From Hyphomicrobium_A sp039933175 (GTDB taxonomy: Bacteria; Pseudomonadota; Alphaproteobacteria; Rhizobiales; Hyphomicrobiaceae), in the NCBI GenBank assembly GCA_039933175.1, contig JBDTOR010000011.1:1-29488 (forward strand): a stretch of 29,488 bases of DNA, written 5' to 3'. This document shows positions 1 to 6,871 of the stretch, piece after piece (the stretch's first letter is position 1; each line of letters begins with the position of its first letter). The notes beneath the pieces were generated by a model. That model ran no database searches. It saw only the letters and a list, made by a program, of their open reading frames with translations, and was not told where the DNA came from. Position numbers and translations under genes: made by a program.

Positions 1-236
1 CCGCGGTCAGCCGCAACACGCAGTACGACATCATGGCGACGGTCGTCGGCGGCGGATTGTCAGGTCAGGCTGGTGCCGTGCGTCACGGCATCTCGAAGGC
101 TTTGACCTACTTCGAGCCGGACCTGCGTCCGGTCCTCAAGAAGGGCGGCTTCCTCACCCGCGACAGCCGCGTGGTCGAGCGCAAGAAGTACGGCCGCATG
201 AAAGCCCGCCGCAGCTTCCAGTTCTCCAAGCGCTAA
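1..236 (+). CDS. rpsI: 30S ribosomal protein S9, C-terminal part (5' end outside the window)
   Basis: This is the last 78 or so codons of the small-subunit ribosomal protein S9; the frame is open from base 3 and ends with TAA at 234-236. The visible protein has the S9 hallmarks: a GGGLSGQAGAVRHGI stretch, the LRPVLKKGGFLTRDSR segment, a basic ERKKYG motif, and the C-terminal SFQFSKR. In S9 this basic tail reaches into the ribosomal P site next to tRNA. The gene is cut by the window edge, so its start and the rplM gene that usually precedes it are not visible. A strong hairpin terminator follows 30 bases downstream, so this is probably the end of an operon. Identification is very secure. Confidence 0.97.
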   Translation, partial: AVSRNTQYDIMATVVGGGLSGQAGAVRHGISKALTYFEPDLRPVLKKGGFLTRDSRVVERKKYGRMKARRSFQFSKR

Positions 237-266
237 TAGGCGCCCGGAGTTGCGAGACAACGATAG

Positions 267-298
267 GACAGGCCGCCACGGGCGGCCTGTCGCTTTTT
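267..298 (+). terminator. Rho-independent terminator after rpsI
   Basis: An 11-base perfect stem (GACAGGCCGCC, 267-277, pairing with 281-291) with a three-base loop is followed by GC and five T residues (294-298). It lies 30 bases after the rpsI stop codon and is the clearest intrinsic terminator in the window. Confidence 0.92.
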
Positions 299-361
299 GG
301 GGCCGGGAACACTTGCCCGGGCATCGCGGGGATGCCACATACGGCCGGGGTGGGAGACATG

Positions 362-386
362 ACGCTGCGGCGACCGCCGGCAGCGT
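362..386 (+). other. Hairpin in the leader of the TerC-family gene
   Basis: ACGCTGC (362-368) pairs with GCAGCGT (380-386), and inside it GGC (369-371) pairs with GCC (376-378) around a GACC loop, leaving a single bulged G at 379. The hairpin ends 18 bases before the terC start and just ahead of its AGGGTGAG ribosome-binding region. No T-run follows, so it is not a terminator. It could be a leader RNA structure or an operator; I do not recognise a known riboswitch here. Confidence 0.4.
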
Positions 387-404
387 TCCGACAGGCAGGG
401 TGAG

Positions 405-1139
405 ATGGACTGGCTACTGAACGACCTCAGCTACTTGCTGGGGGTCATCGCCGAAGAAGCGCAACATCTCGTCTCCATCGACTGGTATCGCCAGAACTTC
501 GTCGCCCTCGTCAACATCATCATGATCGATTTGGTGCTGGCGGGTGACAACGCCATCATCGTTGGTCTCGCCGCATCGCGCGTCCAGAAAGAGATCCGCA
601 GCAAGGTCATCTTCTGGGGCATCGCCGCAGCGGTTGTGCTGCGCATCTTCTTCGCTGCCATCACCGTGCAGTTGCTCGCCATCATCGGGCTGACGCTTGC
701 CGGCGGCCTGCTGCTGCTGTGGGTGTGCTGGAAAATGTACCTGCAGATCACCACCGGCTCACACCACGCACACGCCGACGATAGCGGGGCGCCGCACACC
801 GAGCTCGGCTTCTGGCAGGCAGTCGGCCTCATCACCGTCGCCGACGTGTCGATGTCGCTCGACAACGTGCTGGCCGTCGCCGGCGCCGCCAAGGGCTCGA
901 TCCTGGTGCTCGTCATCGGCCTTGTCGTCGCGATCATCCTGATGGCCGTGGCCTCGCACTACATCGCCAATCTCTTGGTCAAGTATCCGTGGATCACCTG
1001 GATCGGCCTGCTTATCATCCTTTGGGTGGCGGCCGGCATGATCTACCAGGGCTCGCACGAGGTGACCTGCAAGGCGTTCAACTTCGGCTGCTCGGAGACG
1101 CTGTGGCAGGGCATCGTGCACCGATTGGGCATAACTTAG
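405..1139 (+). CDS. TerC-family integral membrane protein (YjbE/YkoY type)
   Basis: A 244-residue inner-membrane protein of the TerC family, probable metal-ion exporters linked to manganese efflux and tellurite resistance in other bacteria. Two family motifs, each with an acidic Asp-Asn inside a membrane helix, are visible: LAGDNAIIVGLAAS (residues ~46-59) and MSLDNVLAVAGAA in the second half, consistent with the internal duplication of the family. About seven hydrophobic helices are apparent, split by a hydrophilic loop containing a His-rich GSHHAHADD segment that might bind metal. The start at 405 is preceded by CAGGGTGAG. It stands alone between the rpsI terminator and argC, on the same strand. 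The metal specificity is not readable from sequence; manganese is an inference from relatives. Confidence 0.88.
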   Translation: MDWLLNDLSYLLGVIAEEAQHLVSIDWYRQNFVALVNIIMIDLVLAGDNAIIVGLAASRVQKEIRSKVIFWGIAAAVVLRIFFAAITVQLLAIIGLTLAGGLLLLWVCWKMYLQITTGSHHAHADDSGAPHTELGFWQAVGLITVADVSMSLDNVLAVAGAAKGSILVLVIGLVVAIILMAVASHYIANLLVKYPWITWIGLLIILWVAAGMIYQGSHEVTCKAFNFGCSETLWQGIVHRLGIT

Positions 1140-1173
1140 CCGCTATCCCCCGCGCCGGGCGCACGGCCCTATA

Positions 1174-1207
1174 TTGACAGCTTCGCGTGCGGCAACCTAT
1201 GCCGCAC
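1174..1207 (+). promoter_or_regulatory. Putative argC promoter with an overlapping palindrome
   Basis: TTGACA (1174-1179) is a perfect -35 hexamer; 18 bases later TATGCC (1198-1203) is a poor to moderate -10. The -10 lies inside a perfect 8-base inverted repeat, GTGCGGCA (1187-1194) and TGCCGCAC (1200-1207), separated by ACCTA. A repressor bound there would block the promoter; alternatively the repeat forms a leader hairpin 34 bases before the argC start. Confidence 0.4.
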
Positions 1208-1241
1208 AACCGCAGCTGCAGGCTGCGACGAGAGCTGAGCC

Positions 1242-2219
1242 ATGAGCACGTCAAAGGCAAAGATCTTCATCGACGGCGAGGCCGGCACGACCGGCCTTGA
1301 AATCCGCGACCGGCTGGCGCGCGAGCCGGGCGTCGAGGTGAAGAGCATCGACCCGGCGCTGCGCAAGGACGCGGCCGCCCGCAAGGCGATGCTGCGCGAC
1401 GTCGACCTTGTCGTGCTGTGCCTGCCTGACGAGGCCGCCAAGGAGACGGTAGCCCTCGCCGATGCGCTCGGCGATGAGGCGCCGCGCATCCTCGACGCTT
1501 CGACCGCGCATCGCGTGGCGCCCGATTGGGTGTACGGCTTTGCCGAGCTCGACGCACAACAGGCGGATGCGATCCACAACGCCAGGCGCGTCGCCAATCC
1601 GGGCTGCTATCCGACCGGCGCCATTGCGCTGATCCGGCCGCTCGTCGACGCCGGCATCATCCCCGCCGACTACCCCATCACCGTCAACGCCGTCTCCGGC
1701 TACTCGGGCGGCGGGCGTTCGATGATTGAGGACTACGAGGCCGGCAGGTCGCCGCCATTCGAGCTTTACGGGCTGGGCCTCGAGCACAAGCACGTCCCCG
1801 AGCTGATGCGCTACGCCGGCCTGACGCGGCGGCCCATCTTCGTGCCGTCGGTCGGCAACTTCCGGCAGGGCATGATCGTGTCGATCCCTCTGCACCTCGA
1901 CACGCTGCCGGGCAAGCCCTGCCTGCGCGACCTCGAGCTGGCGCTCGATAAACACTATCGCGGTTCGGAGCTGGTCAGCGTCGCGCAGGACCCGGGCGCC
2001 AAGGCCTCGCGCCTCGGCGCCGAGGAGCTCAACGCCACCGACAAGCTGGAGCTGTTCGTCTACGGCAAATCGGAGCTGAAGCAGGCCGTGCTCGTGGCGC
2101 GGCTCGACAATCTCGGCAAGGGCGCCGCCGGCGCGGCGGTGCAGAACATCAAGCTGATGTTGGGCCTCGGCGATGCGGCCGCGCAACCCGCCGCCGTTAA
2201 GGCGCGCTCGCCCGCGTGA
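1242..2219 (+). CDS. argC: N-acetyl-gamma-glutamyl-phosphate reductase, type 2
   Basis: A cytosolic enzyme that reduces N-acetylglutamyl-5-phosphate to the semialdehyde with NADPH in arginine synthesis. The 325-residue protein starts KIFIDGEAGTTGLEIRDRL, the nucleotide-binding beta-alpha unit typical of the short type 2 family (about 310 residues) rather than the longer type 1. The catalytic cysteine is Cys122 in NPGCYPTGA, followed by the NAVSGYSGGGRSM segment and the EHKHVPEL stretch that carries the conserved histidines. The start at 1242 begins the conserved N-terminus directly; a promoter-like sequence with a palindrome lies 35-70 bases upstream. Its last 23 bases overlap the 3' end of the convergent heme A synthase gene. 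Ribosomal genes followed by argC and ctaA is, as I recall, a common alphaproteobacterial order. Confidence 0.95.
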   Translation: MSTSKAKIFIDGEAGTTGLEIRDRLAREPGVEVKSIDPALRKDAAARKAMLRDVDLVVLCLPDEAAKETVALADALGDEAPRILDASTAHRVAPDWVYGFAELDAQQADAIHNARRVANPGCYPTGAIALIRPLVDAGIIPADYPITVNAVSGYSGGGRSMIEDYEAGRSPPFELYGLGLEHKHVPELMRYAGLTRRPIFVPSVGNFRQGMIVSIPLHLDTLPGKPCLRDLELALDKHYRGSELVSVAQDPGAKASRLGAEELNATDKLELFVYGKSELKQAVLVARLDNLGKGAAGAAVQNIKLMLGLGDAAAQPAAVKARSPA

Positions 2220-3267
2220 TCGTATGCAGGTGCAGCGTGGCGGCGGCGATGACGACGGCCGCACCCGCCTGATGCGCCAGGCCCAGCTGCAGCGGCACGC
2301 CCCACACCAGCGTCCAGATACCAATCAGCATTTGCGTGAAGACGCATGCCGTCAGCAGGCCGGCCGAACCGACGATCCGCTCATCGTCCGCCGAGCGGAT
2401 CAGAGCCGCCAGATGCACGAGGGCGAGCGTCACGACGGCGTAGGCGGTGATGCGATGGTCGAACTGCACCGTCGTCACGTTTTCGAAAAAGTTGAGGTAC
2501 CACGGCGTCTGCATGGCGAGGCCATCGGGTATGAGCTTGCCGTCCATCAGCGGCCAGGTGTTGTACGTCAGCCCAGCCTTGAGGCCGGCGACCAGCGCGC
2601 CGAGACCCGACTGTACGAAGATGAGCACGAACAGCGCGATCGCCGTGCGTCGCTGACCTTGCGTGACGGTGCGCAACCGCACGCGATCATTGGCCGGCCC
2701 CGCTTCCAGCGCCAGCCACACGAGCAGCGATAGCAGCGCGAACGCGGTGAGCAGATGCAGCGCCAGGCGGTACTGGCTGACGTCGATGCGGTCGACGAGG
2801 CCGGACTTCACCATGTACCAGCCGATGGCGCCCTGCACGCCGCCCAGCGCAAAGACGCCGAGGCACTTCAGCGCGAAGCTCCCGCGCAGCTTGCCCATAA
2901 ACCAGAAGGCGATGAAGGGTAGGGCGAAGGCGACACCGATAAAGCGGCCAAGGAAACGGTGCGCCCACTCCCACCAGTAGATCGCCTTGAACGCCTCGAG
3001 CGACATTCCGGCGTTGACGATGGCGTATTCGGGGATCGCCTTGTACTTGTCGAAGGCGGCCAGCCAGTCGGCCTCGTTCAGCGGTGGTATGGCGCCGAGC
3101 AGCGGCTGCCATTCGGTGATCGACAGCCCGCTGTCGGTCAAACGCACCGCGCCGCCGACGACGATCATGCAGAAGACGAGCGCGGCAACGAGCAGCAGCC
3201 ACACGCGCACGGCGGCACTGGCCTCCGGCGCAAAAATGACGTCACCCGTGGTGGCGGAAATAGACAA
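2197..3267 (-). CDS. ctaA: Heme A synthase (COX15/CtaA family)
   Basis: An inner-membrane enzyme converting heme O to heme A for aa3-type cytochrome c oxidase. The 356-residue protein has about eight membrane helices and the four conserved histidine sites: WWEWAHRFLGR (His103), RLALHLLTA, QFDHRITAY and LAHQAGAAV. The N-terminal GGAVRLTDSGLSITEW motif is diagnostic of the proteobacterial long form. The start is read as TTG at 3267; no strong ribosome-binding site precedes it and no nearby ATG fits, so the exact start is uncertain. The 3' end overlaps argC by 23 bases in convergent orientation. No heme O synthase or oxidase subunits are in view. The identity is secure; it implies aerobic respiration with an aa3 oxidase. 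Confidence 0.94.
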   Translation of the reverse strand: MSISATTGDVIFAPEASAAVRVWLLLVAALVFCMIVVGGAVRLTDSGLSITEWQPLLGAIPPLNEADWLAAFDKYKAIPEYAIVNAGMSLEAFKAIYWWEWAHRFLGRFIGVAFALPFIAFWFMGKLRGSFALKCLGVFALGGVQGAIGWYMVKSGLVDRIDVSQYRLALHLLTAFALLSLLVWLALEAGPANDRVRLRTVTQGQRRTAIALFVLIFVQSGLGALVAGLKAGLTYNTWPLMDGKLIPDGLAMQTPWYLNFFENVTTVQFDHRITAYAVVTLALVHLAALIRSADDERIVGSAGLLTACVFTQMLIGIWTLVWGVPLQLGLAHQAGAAVVIAAATLHLHTITRASAP

Positions 3268-3362
3268 AGACCCGCAGCTCCGTACTCGACACCGCGGGTG
3301 ATACTGTCCGGAGCGGCAGGGATCAAGGTGCCGAACGCCGCGGTGGCCGGACCTAGCGTGTC

Positions 3363-4430
3363 TCAGGCCGACTGGCGGGCCGGCGTATAGCGCTTGAGCG
3401 TGTTCATCAGCGCAAACGGCACCCCCGACAGCAGCGCCTTCACATAGCGGATGTCCTGGAAGTCGCCGTTGAGCGGCAGCCGCGGCAGGGCCGTCAAGTG
3501 GCGAACATCTTCGGGATAGAGCAGCCCCTTCCGGGTGGTGACGGCCGTCTCGATCCCCAGCTCCTCGGCAATCCGGAATTCGCGCTCCCCGGCGCTGCGC
3601 TCGCAGCCGTAGGGATAGCTGAAGTGACGGCAGGGACGGCCAAGCTCTTTTTCAATACGCGCGATGCTCTCCGCCATCTGCGCCCGCGCCTCTCTCTCGC
3701 TCAGCTTGGCAAGCGCAAAATGGCCGCGCGTATGCGCTCCGATGGTGACCAGCGGATCGCGCGCCAGCTCGCGCAACTCATCCCACGACATGACGAGGTT
3801 CGCGTGTTCGGTGGCGGGATCGATGCCATGAGCCGCGGCCAGCTCGGCGACGACGGCGCGCGCCTGCGCCTCGGGCAGCGATCGCAGCCACCAATAGATT
3901 TCGTGGAACGCCGCGTCTTTCTCGGCCGACGTAGCGAGGCGGAAGTGGCGCGTTTCCCCATTCATGCACAACGTGATCTGCGGCGCTGCGCGCATCACCT
4001 TCTCGAAGGTGAGCCACCAGAAGTCGCCGCGTCCGTCGGCAAAGTCGCTCGGCACATAGATGGCAAAAGGCGCGTTGTAGCGGCGAAAAACGGGATAGGC
4101 GTAGTCGCGGTTGTCGCGATAGCCGTCATCCAGCGTGAAGCACGCGAACGGCTTCTCGCCGTCGGCGTTTTCCAGGCGCTCGCGCACTTGATCGACCGGA
4201 ATGATGTCGAAGCCCGTGTCGACGACCTCGCGCACGACGTCCTCGAGGAAATCGGGCGTCACCTTGAGGATGCGATTGGGCTCGAACGCCTGCGGCGGCG
4301 ACGGGTCGACATGGTGCAGCATGAAAATGACGCCGGCGCCGCGCGTATAAGGGGCAAGCAGATCGCCGGCACCGGAGTAATGGACGGCGGCCAGGGCCGT
4401 CTTGAGGAGCGCCGTCGCTCTCCTGCTCAT
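3363..4430 (-). CDS. Polysaccharide deacetylase family protein (NodB-like)
   Basis: A 355-residue carbohydrate esterase of the NodB homology type, which removes acetyl groups from amino sugars. The catalytic TLDDGYRDN motif (residues ~99-107) supplies the base and a metal-ligand aspartate, and the AHTRGH motif later supplies the two metal-binding histidines; HFSYPYG matches motif 3. A hydrophobic stretch, GAGVIFMLHHVDP, leads into the domain, as in many exopolysaccharide-associated deacetylases. I chose ATG at 4430 over the one at 4469 because GGAG lies six bases before it. There is no clear cleavable signal peptide, so location is uncertain. It is 2.4 kb from the exopolysaccharide locus and on the same strand as its chain-length gene; a role in modifying that polymer is plausible but inferred. 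Confidence 0.85.
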   Translation of the reverse strand: MSRRATALLKTALAAVHYSGAGDLLAPYTRGAGVIFMLHHVDPSPPQAFEPNRILKVTPDFLEDVVREVVDTGFDIIPVDQVRERLENADGEKPFACFTLDDGYRDNRDYAYPVFRRYNAPFAIYVPSDFADGRGDFWWLTFEKVMRAAPQITLCMNGETRHFRLATSAEKDAAFHEIYWWLRSLPEAQARAVVAELAAAHGIDPATEHANLVMSWDELRELARDPLVTIGAHTRGHFALAKLSEREARAQMAESIARIEKELGRPCRHFSYPYGCERSAGEREFRIAEELGIETAVTTRKGLLYPEDVRHLTALPRLPLNGDFQDIRYVKALLSGVPFALMNTLKRYTPARQSA

Positions 4431-4694
4431 GCTGTTCTCCCATGGCGGCTGCGCCCGGCACGCGGGCAACTACCCGATGGTCGAGCAATATGCGTTGAGG
4501 CGCATGGGCCGAGCACTAACGCGGCACTGCAAAACGCCGGTTAGGCTAATCAGGCTTTAATTCCGGCGCCCTGCCGTCGGGCTACCGTGCTGCTAAGCGG
4601 CAGGCGAACGCCGTAGGCCTGCGTGGCACTATGGGCCAGGAGCTGACGTGACGGGCAGCAGTGTTGCGAAGCAACGACCCCAGGAGGGACACCT
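4431..4694. other. Intergenic region with small hairpins, no gene seen
   Basis: This 264-base gap downstream of the adaptor gene and upstream of the deacetylase holds no convincing ORF. Two short stems are visible: GCAGGC (4600-4605) with GCCTGC (4617-4622), and GTTGC (4663-4667) with GCAAC (4671-4675) around a GAA loop. Neither is followed by a T-run in either direction. A small RNA is possible but I recognise no family. Confidence 0.3.
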
Positions 4695-5918
4695 TCAGTG
4701 CCCGCCGAACACCAAGGTTTGGACCGGAAGCAGCAAGGCTTGCGCGCGTAGAATGATGGCGTGCACGACGCCGACCGTGTCGACGCCGTGGAGATAGATG
4801 CGGGTGAAAAATCCTAGCTCTTCCTTCTCCATCCGCTCGTGGTTGCTGGTGTAGGCGTTGGCAATGCAGCTGCTGCCCGGCGTCACGCCGTCCAAGCCGC
4901 CCTCATAGAGGGGTTCCAAGGTGACCAAGAGCGTGCCCGGCCGCGTCACCTGCTGGGCTTCAACCAGCTGTTCGCCGGCGCGGACTTGACCGGCGGCGAT
5001 GTAATCTTGCACCGACGTTACGACCATCGGAATGATGGCCAACGGTTTGGAGACGCAGGTTGCTTCGGCCGCCATGCCGACCTTTATCACTTGCGCTTCG
5101 AGCTGCCCGAAGCCGGCGAAGAGCGCCTTTCGTCCGGCTTCGGTGGGGATCAATAACCCGCCAGGCCGCATGACCGGACTGACAACATCGCCGACCCTGA
5201 GAATAAATTGCTCCACCCGGCCTGACACGCCGGCGTAGACAACCTTTTTGTCGATTTCGACCTGCGCTTGTTTGAGCGTCGCTTCGGCAGTGGCTTTTTG
5301 GGCCGGAAAGAGCGTGGAAACGCGCATCTCGGCCGCCTGCTTGGCAGCTTCCGCCGCCACGACCGCCCCCTTCCGCCCGTCGACTAGATTTTGCAGCCGC
5401 TCGATCTCGCGCTCCGCCACGACGCCGGCATTGCGCTGTTTGAGCTCCTGTTTGGTGTCGAGCTCATCCTGCGCCTGCTTCTGGGCGCCCTTGGCCTCGA
5501 TGATCTTGCCTTCCGCAGCCGCGATGTCGGCCTGCGACACCGCCATCGAAGAATCGATTTCCACAATCTGGCGCTTGGCCACCTCGAGATCGGCTTCCTG
5601 CTTGGAGCTATCAAGCCTGAAGATGGGTGCGCCTTTCTCGATCACGTCGGTCGGAATCTTGACGTAGATCTCGGTCACGCGACCGGTCGTTTCGGGCAAA
5701 ATAGGAATGGTGCGGAAAAAGGCCGTCACGCTGGTTGTGGAAGGATGGTTGTAGAAGATGATGGTGATCAGAAGAACCGTCAGCATCAGGCAGGCCGTGA
5801 TGCCCCATCTCAGCTCGAACCAGACCGAATACATCGTCATCTGCCGGCGCTGCCAGTAACGCCGGAAGAGAAAGTCGGGCAGGATCGTAACGAGCGAGCA
5901 GAGAGCAACTTCCAGCAT
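4695..5918 (-). CDS. HlyD-family periplasmic adaptor (YiaV/YibH-like)
   Basis: A 407-residue membrane-anchored adaptor of the HlyD/EmrA type. One clear helix (residues ~38-56) is followed by YNHPSTT, then a biotinyl-lipoyl half (PETTGRVTEIYVKIPTDVIEKG, split over ~75-96), a Lys/Glu/Ala/Gln-rich coiled coil (~105-215), and the returning half VYAGVSGRVEQFILRVGDVV. The NHP after the helix, the IPI-P-TG-VTE spacing and an uncharged hydrophobic C-terminus (VHAIILRAQALLLPVQ) resemble what I recall of E. coli YiaV and YibH. The N-terminal 20 residues form another hydrophobic segment. It follows the small membrane-protein gene by three bases, so the two are co-transcribed. No MFS, RND or ABC pump or outer-membrane channel is adjacent, so the substrate is unknown. 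Confidence 0.85.
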   Translation of the reverse strand: MLEVALCSLVTILPDFLFRRYWQRRQMTMYSVWFELRWGITACLMLTVLLITIIFYNHPSTTSVTAFFRTIPILPETTGRVTEIYVKIPTDVIEKGAPIFRLDSSKQEADLEVAKRQIVEIDSSMAVSQADIAAAEGKIIEAKGAQKQAQDELDTKQELKQRNAGVVAEREIERLQNLVDGRKGAVVAAEAAKQAAEMRVSTLFPAQKATAEATLKQAQVEIDKKVVYAGVSGRVEQFILRVGDVVSPVMRPGGLLIPTEAGRKALFAGFGQLEAQVIKVGMAAEATCVSKPLAIIPMVVTSVQDYIAAGQVRAGEQLVEAQQVTRPGTLLVTLEPLYEGGLDGVTPGSSCIANAYTSNHERMEKEELGFFTRIYLHGVDTVGVVHAIILRAQALLLPVQTLVFGGH

Positions 5919-5921
5919 GAC

Positions 5922-6344
5922 CTAGGCTCCCGGCTCGGGCGGCGGTTTCGCGGTCCGAGGCGCGGGGCCGGCGAGATGTGGCGCGGGCTCGGCTTCAGCC
6001 GGAGCTTCGGAACCGGACAGTTTTTCGAGTGAAGTTGCTATCCGCCCCAGGGGAGTTTGGAAGTCCGGGAGATCGACAAGCGCGAGCAGCAAACCCGCGA
6101 CCCAGAAAATGTGCTGGTGCGTGAAGAGCGACAGCAGGCCCAGGACGGCCACGATCTCGAATTGGAGCTTCTTGTGCCCCATGCGCTCGGGCAGAGAGTG
6201 CAGCCGGAAAAACACGCTCCCCAGAAGGAACACTGTAGCAATGACCACAATGGTCGTGATTGTGAAAAGGATATCCGAGTCACCGGGCGCCGTCAGAAAC
6301 CACGGCAGATGATGCGACGCGGCAGGGTGTTGTGCTGCGGTCAA
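5922..6344 (-). CDS. Small two-helix membrane protein, partner of the HlyD-like adaptor
   Basis: About 140 residues with two membrane helices: one after SDILF (TITTIVVIATVFLLGSVFF) and one around FEIVAVLGLLSLF continuing to IFWVAGLLLALVDL, separated by LHSLPERMGHKK. The tail is Pro/Ala/Glu-rich and probably cytosolic or disordered. The pattern of LHxxP, a basic stretch, then LSLFT and IFW resembles what I remember of the DUF3302 proteins YiaW and YibI, which also sit directly upstream of an HlyD-like gene; this is inference. I read TTG at 6344 as the start because GGGGG lies five bases upstream; a GTG at 6392 would add 16 residues. The adaptor gene begins three bases after the stop. No enzymatic motif is visible. 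Confidence 0.7.
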   Translation of the reverse strand: MTAAQHPAASHHLPWFLTAPGDSDILFTITTIVVIATVFLLGSVFFRLHSLPERMGHKKLQFEIVAVLGLLSLFTHQHIFWVAGLLLALVDLPDFQTPLGRIATSLEKLSGSEAPAEAEPAPHLAGPAPRTAKPPPEPGA

Positions 6345-6645
6345 AACGTCCCCCTGGGCCGCGCGTTCGCGGTCAACCGATATGCGTGCCACCGTTTTAG
6401 CAAATTCCAGAATGGCTGTCTTTTAAAGACTCGATTCGTGCCATGCTCGAATAGAGACCCACCTCAGGTGGCAAGCCTGCCGAGCTTCAAGCGGTCGCGC
6501 GCGCTAAGTATCAAAGACCCGTTCTTCACATCGCTCCACGCCCTCGGACGGATCTGTGGCTGTGACCCTTGGAAAGGGGTAGCGATCAGATATCGGATCA
6601 GGGAAGCGCAGCTCTGTAATTGCATACAGTACGATTGGCCCCCCC

Positions 6646-6760
6646 TTGGTCGGAGAGCTTCGGCAATATCGGAGGGAGTGGTTATCACACGACGTAATTG
6701 CAGGTCTCGGTCACTGCCGTTATTCAGGTGCCCACGGCGATTGCCTACGCTCAATTGCCG
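6646..6760 (+). pseudogene. Remnant of a SulP-family anion transporter N-terminus
   Basis: In one frame from 6646 the translation is ELRQYRREWLSHDVIAGL, then two bases are missing after the CTC codon near 6706-6708 and the next frame continues SVTAVIQVPTAIAYAQLP up to 6760. Joined, this is the N-terminal signature of SulP sulfate/bicarbonate permeases: a basic WL stretch, D-V-I-A-G-L, then a first helix with VP-AIAYAQL. Nothing of the remaining 450 or more residues is present; the homology stops where a dispersed-repeat-like sequence begins. It is therefore a dead fragment, left by deletion or by insertion of flanking DNA. Family recognition is by memory of the motif, and no search was run. 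Confidence 0.6.
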
Positions 6761-6766
6761 ACCCGA

Positions 6767-6799
6767 GATGTCTGCTGTGGGTCAAAAGCGGAAGTCACC
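6767..6799. repeat. Short dispersed-repeat-like element
   Basis: The sequence around ATGTCTGCTGTGGGTCAAAAG contains an imperfect inverted repeat, TCTGCT (6771-6776) against AGCGGA (6787-6792), and translates as MSAVGQKRK. It resembles the short intergenic elements of Bradyrhizobium and relatives that are often mis-annotated as tiny proteins beginning MSALGQKQ. I see only this copy in the window, so the assignment rests on recollection. Confidence 0.4.
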
Positions 6800-6871
6800 G
6801 AGCGCCATCGCCATGGCCAGCCGGTGATGGAAAACCGGGTGGAAGGTCCCTGCCGCTGGGCCGCCGTACGT

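Larger units (their letters stand above)
6345..6871. other. Gene-poor stretch between the adaptor pair and the exopolysaccharide locus
   Basis: This is the only gap over 300 bases. I see no intact gene: short open frames on both strands match nothing I know. Its base composition looks less GC-rich than the flanking exopolysaccharide genes. It contains a frameshifted SulP transporter fragment (about 6646-6760) and a short dispersed-repeat-like sequence (6767-6799), both listed separately, which mark it as a site of decay or insertion. The 6400-6640 part is unexplained; it should contain the promoter of the minus-strand adaptor pair, but I could not pick out convincing hexamers. Confidence 0.5.

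Noticed and set aside
301..404. Possible manganese riboswitch (yybP-ykoY type) ahead of the TerC-family gene
   Set aside because: The conserved GGGGAGUAG-like core and the paired loops of that class are absent; only a simple bulged hairpin is present.
4663..4675. Terminator for the adaptor gene
   Set aside because: The five-base stem is weak and no T-run follows on the minus strand.
6057..6827. 256-codon plus-strand frame across the gene-poor stretch
   Set aside because: Its first half is antisense to the small membrane protein gene and the rest has no recognisable domain and crosses the SulP remnant in the wrong frame.
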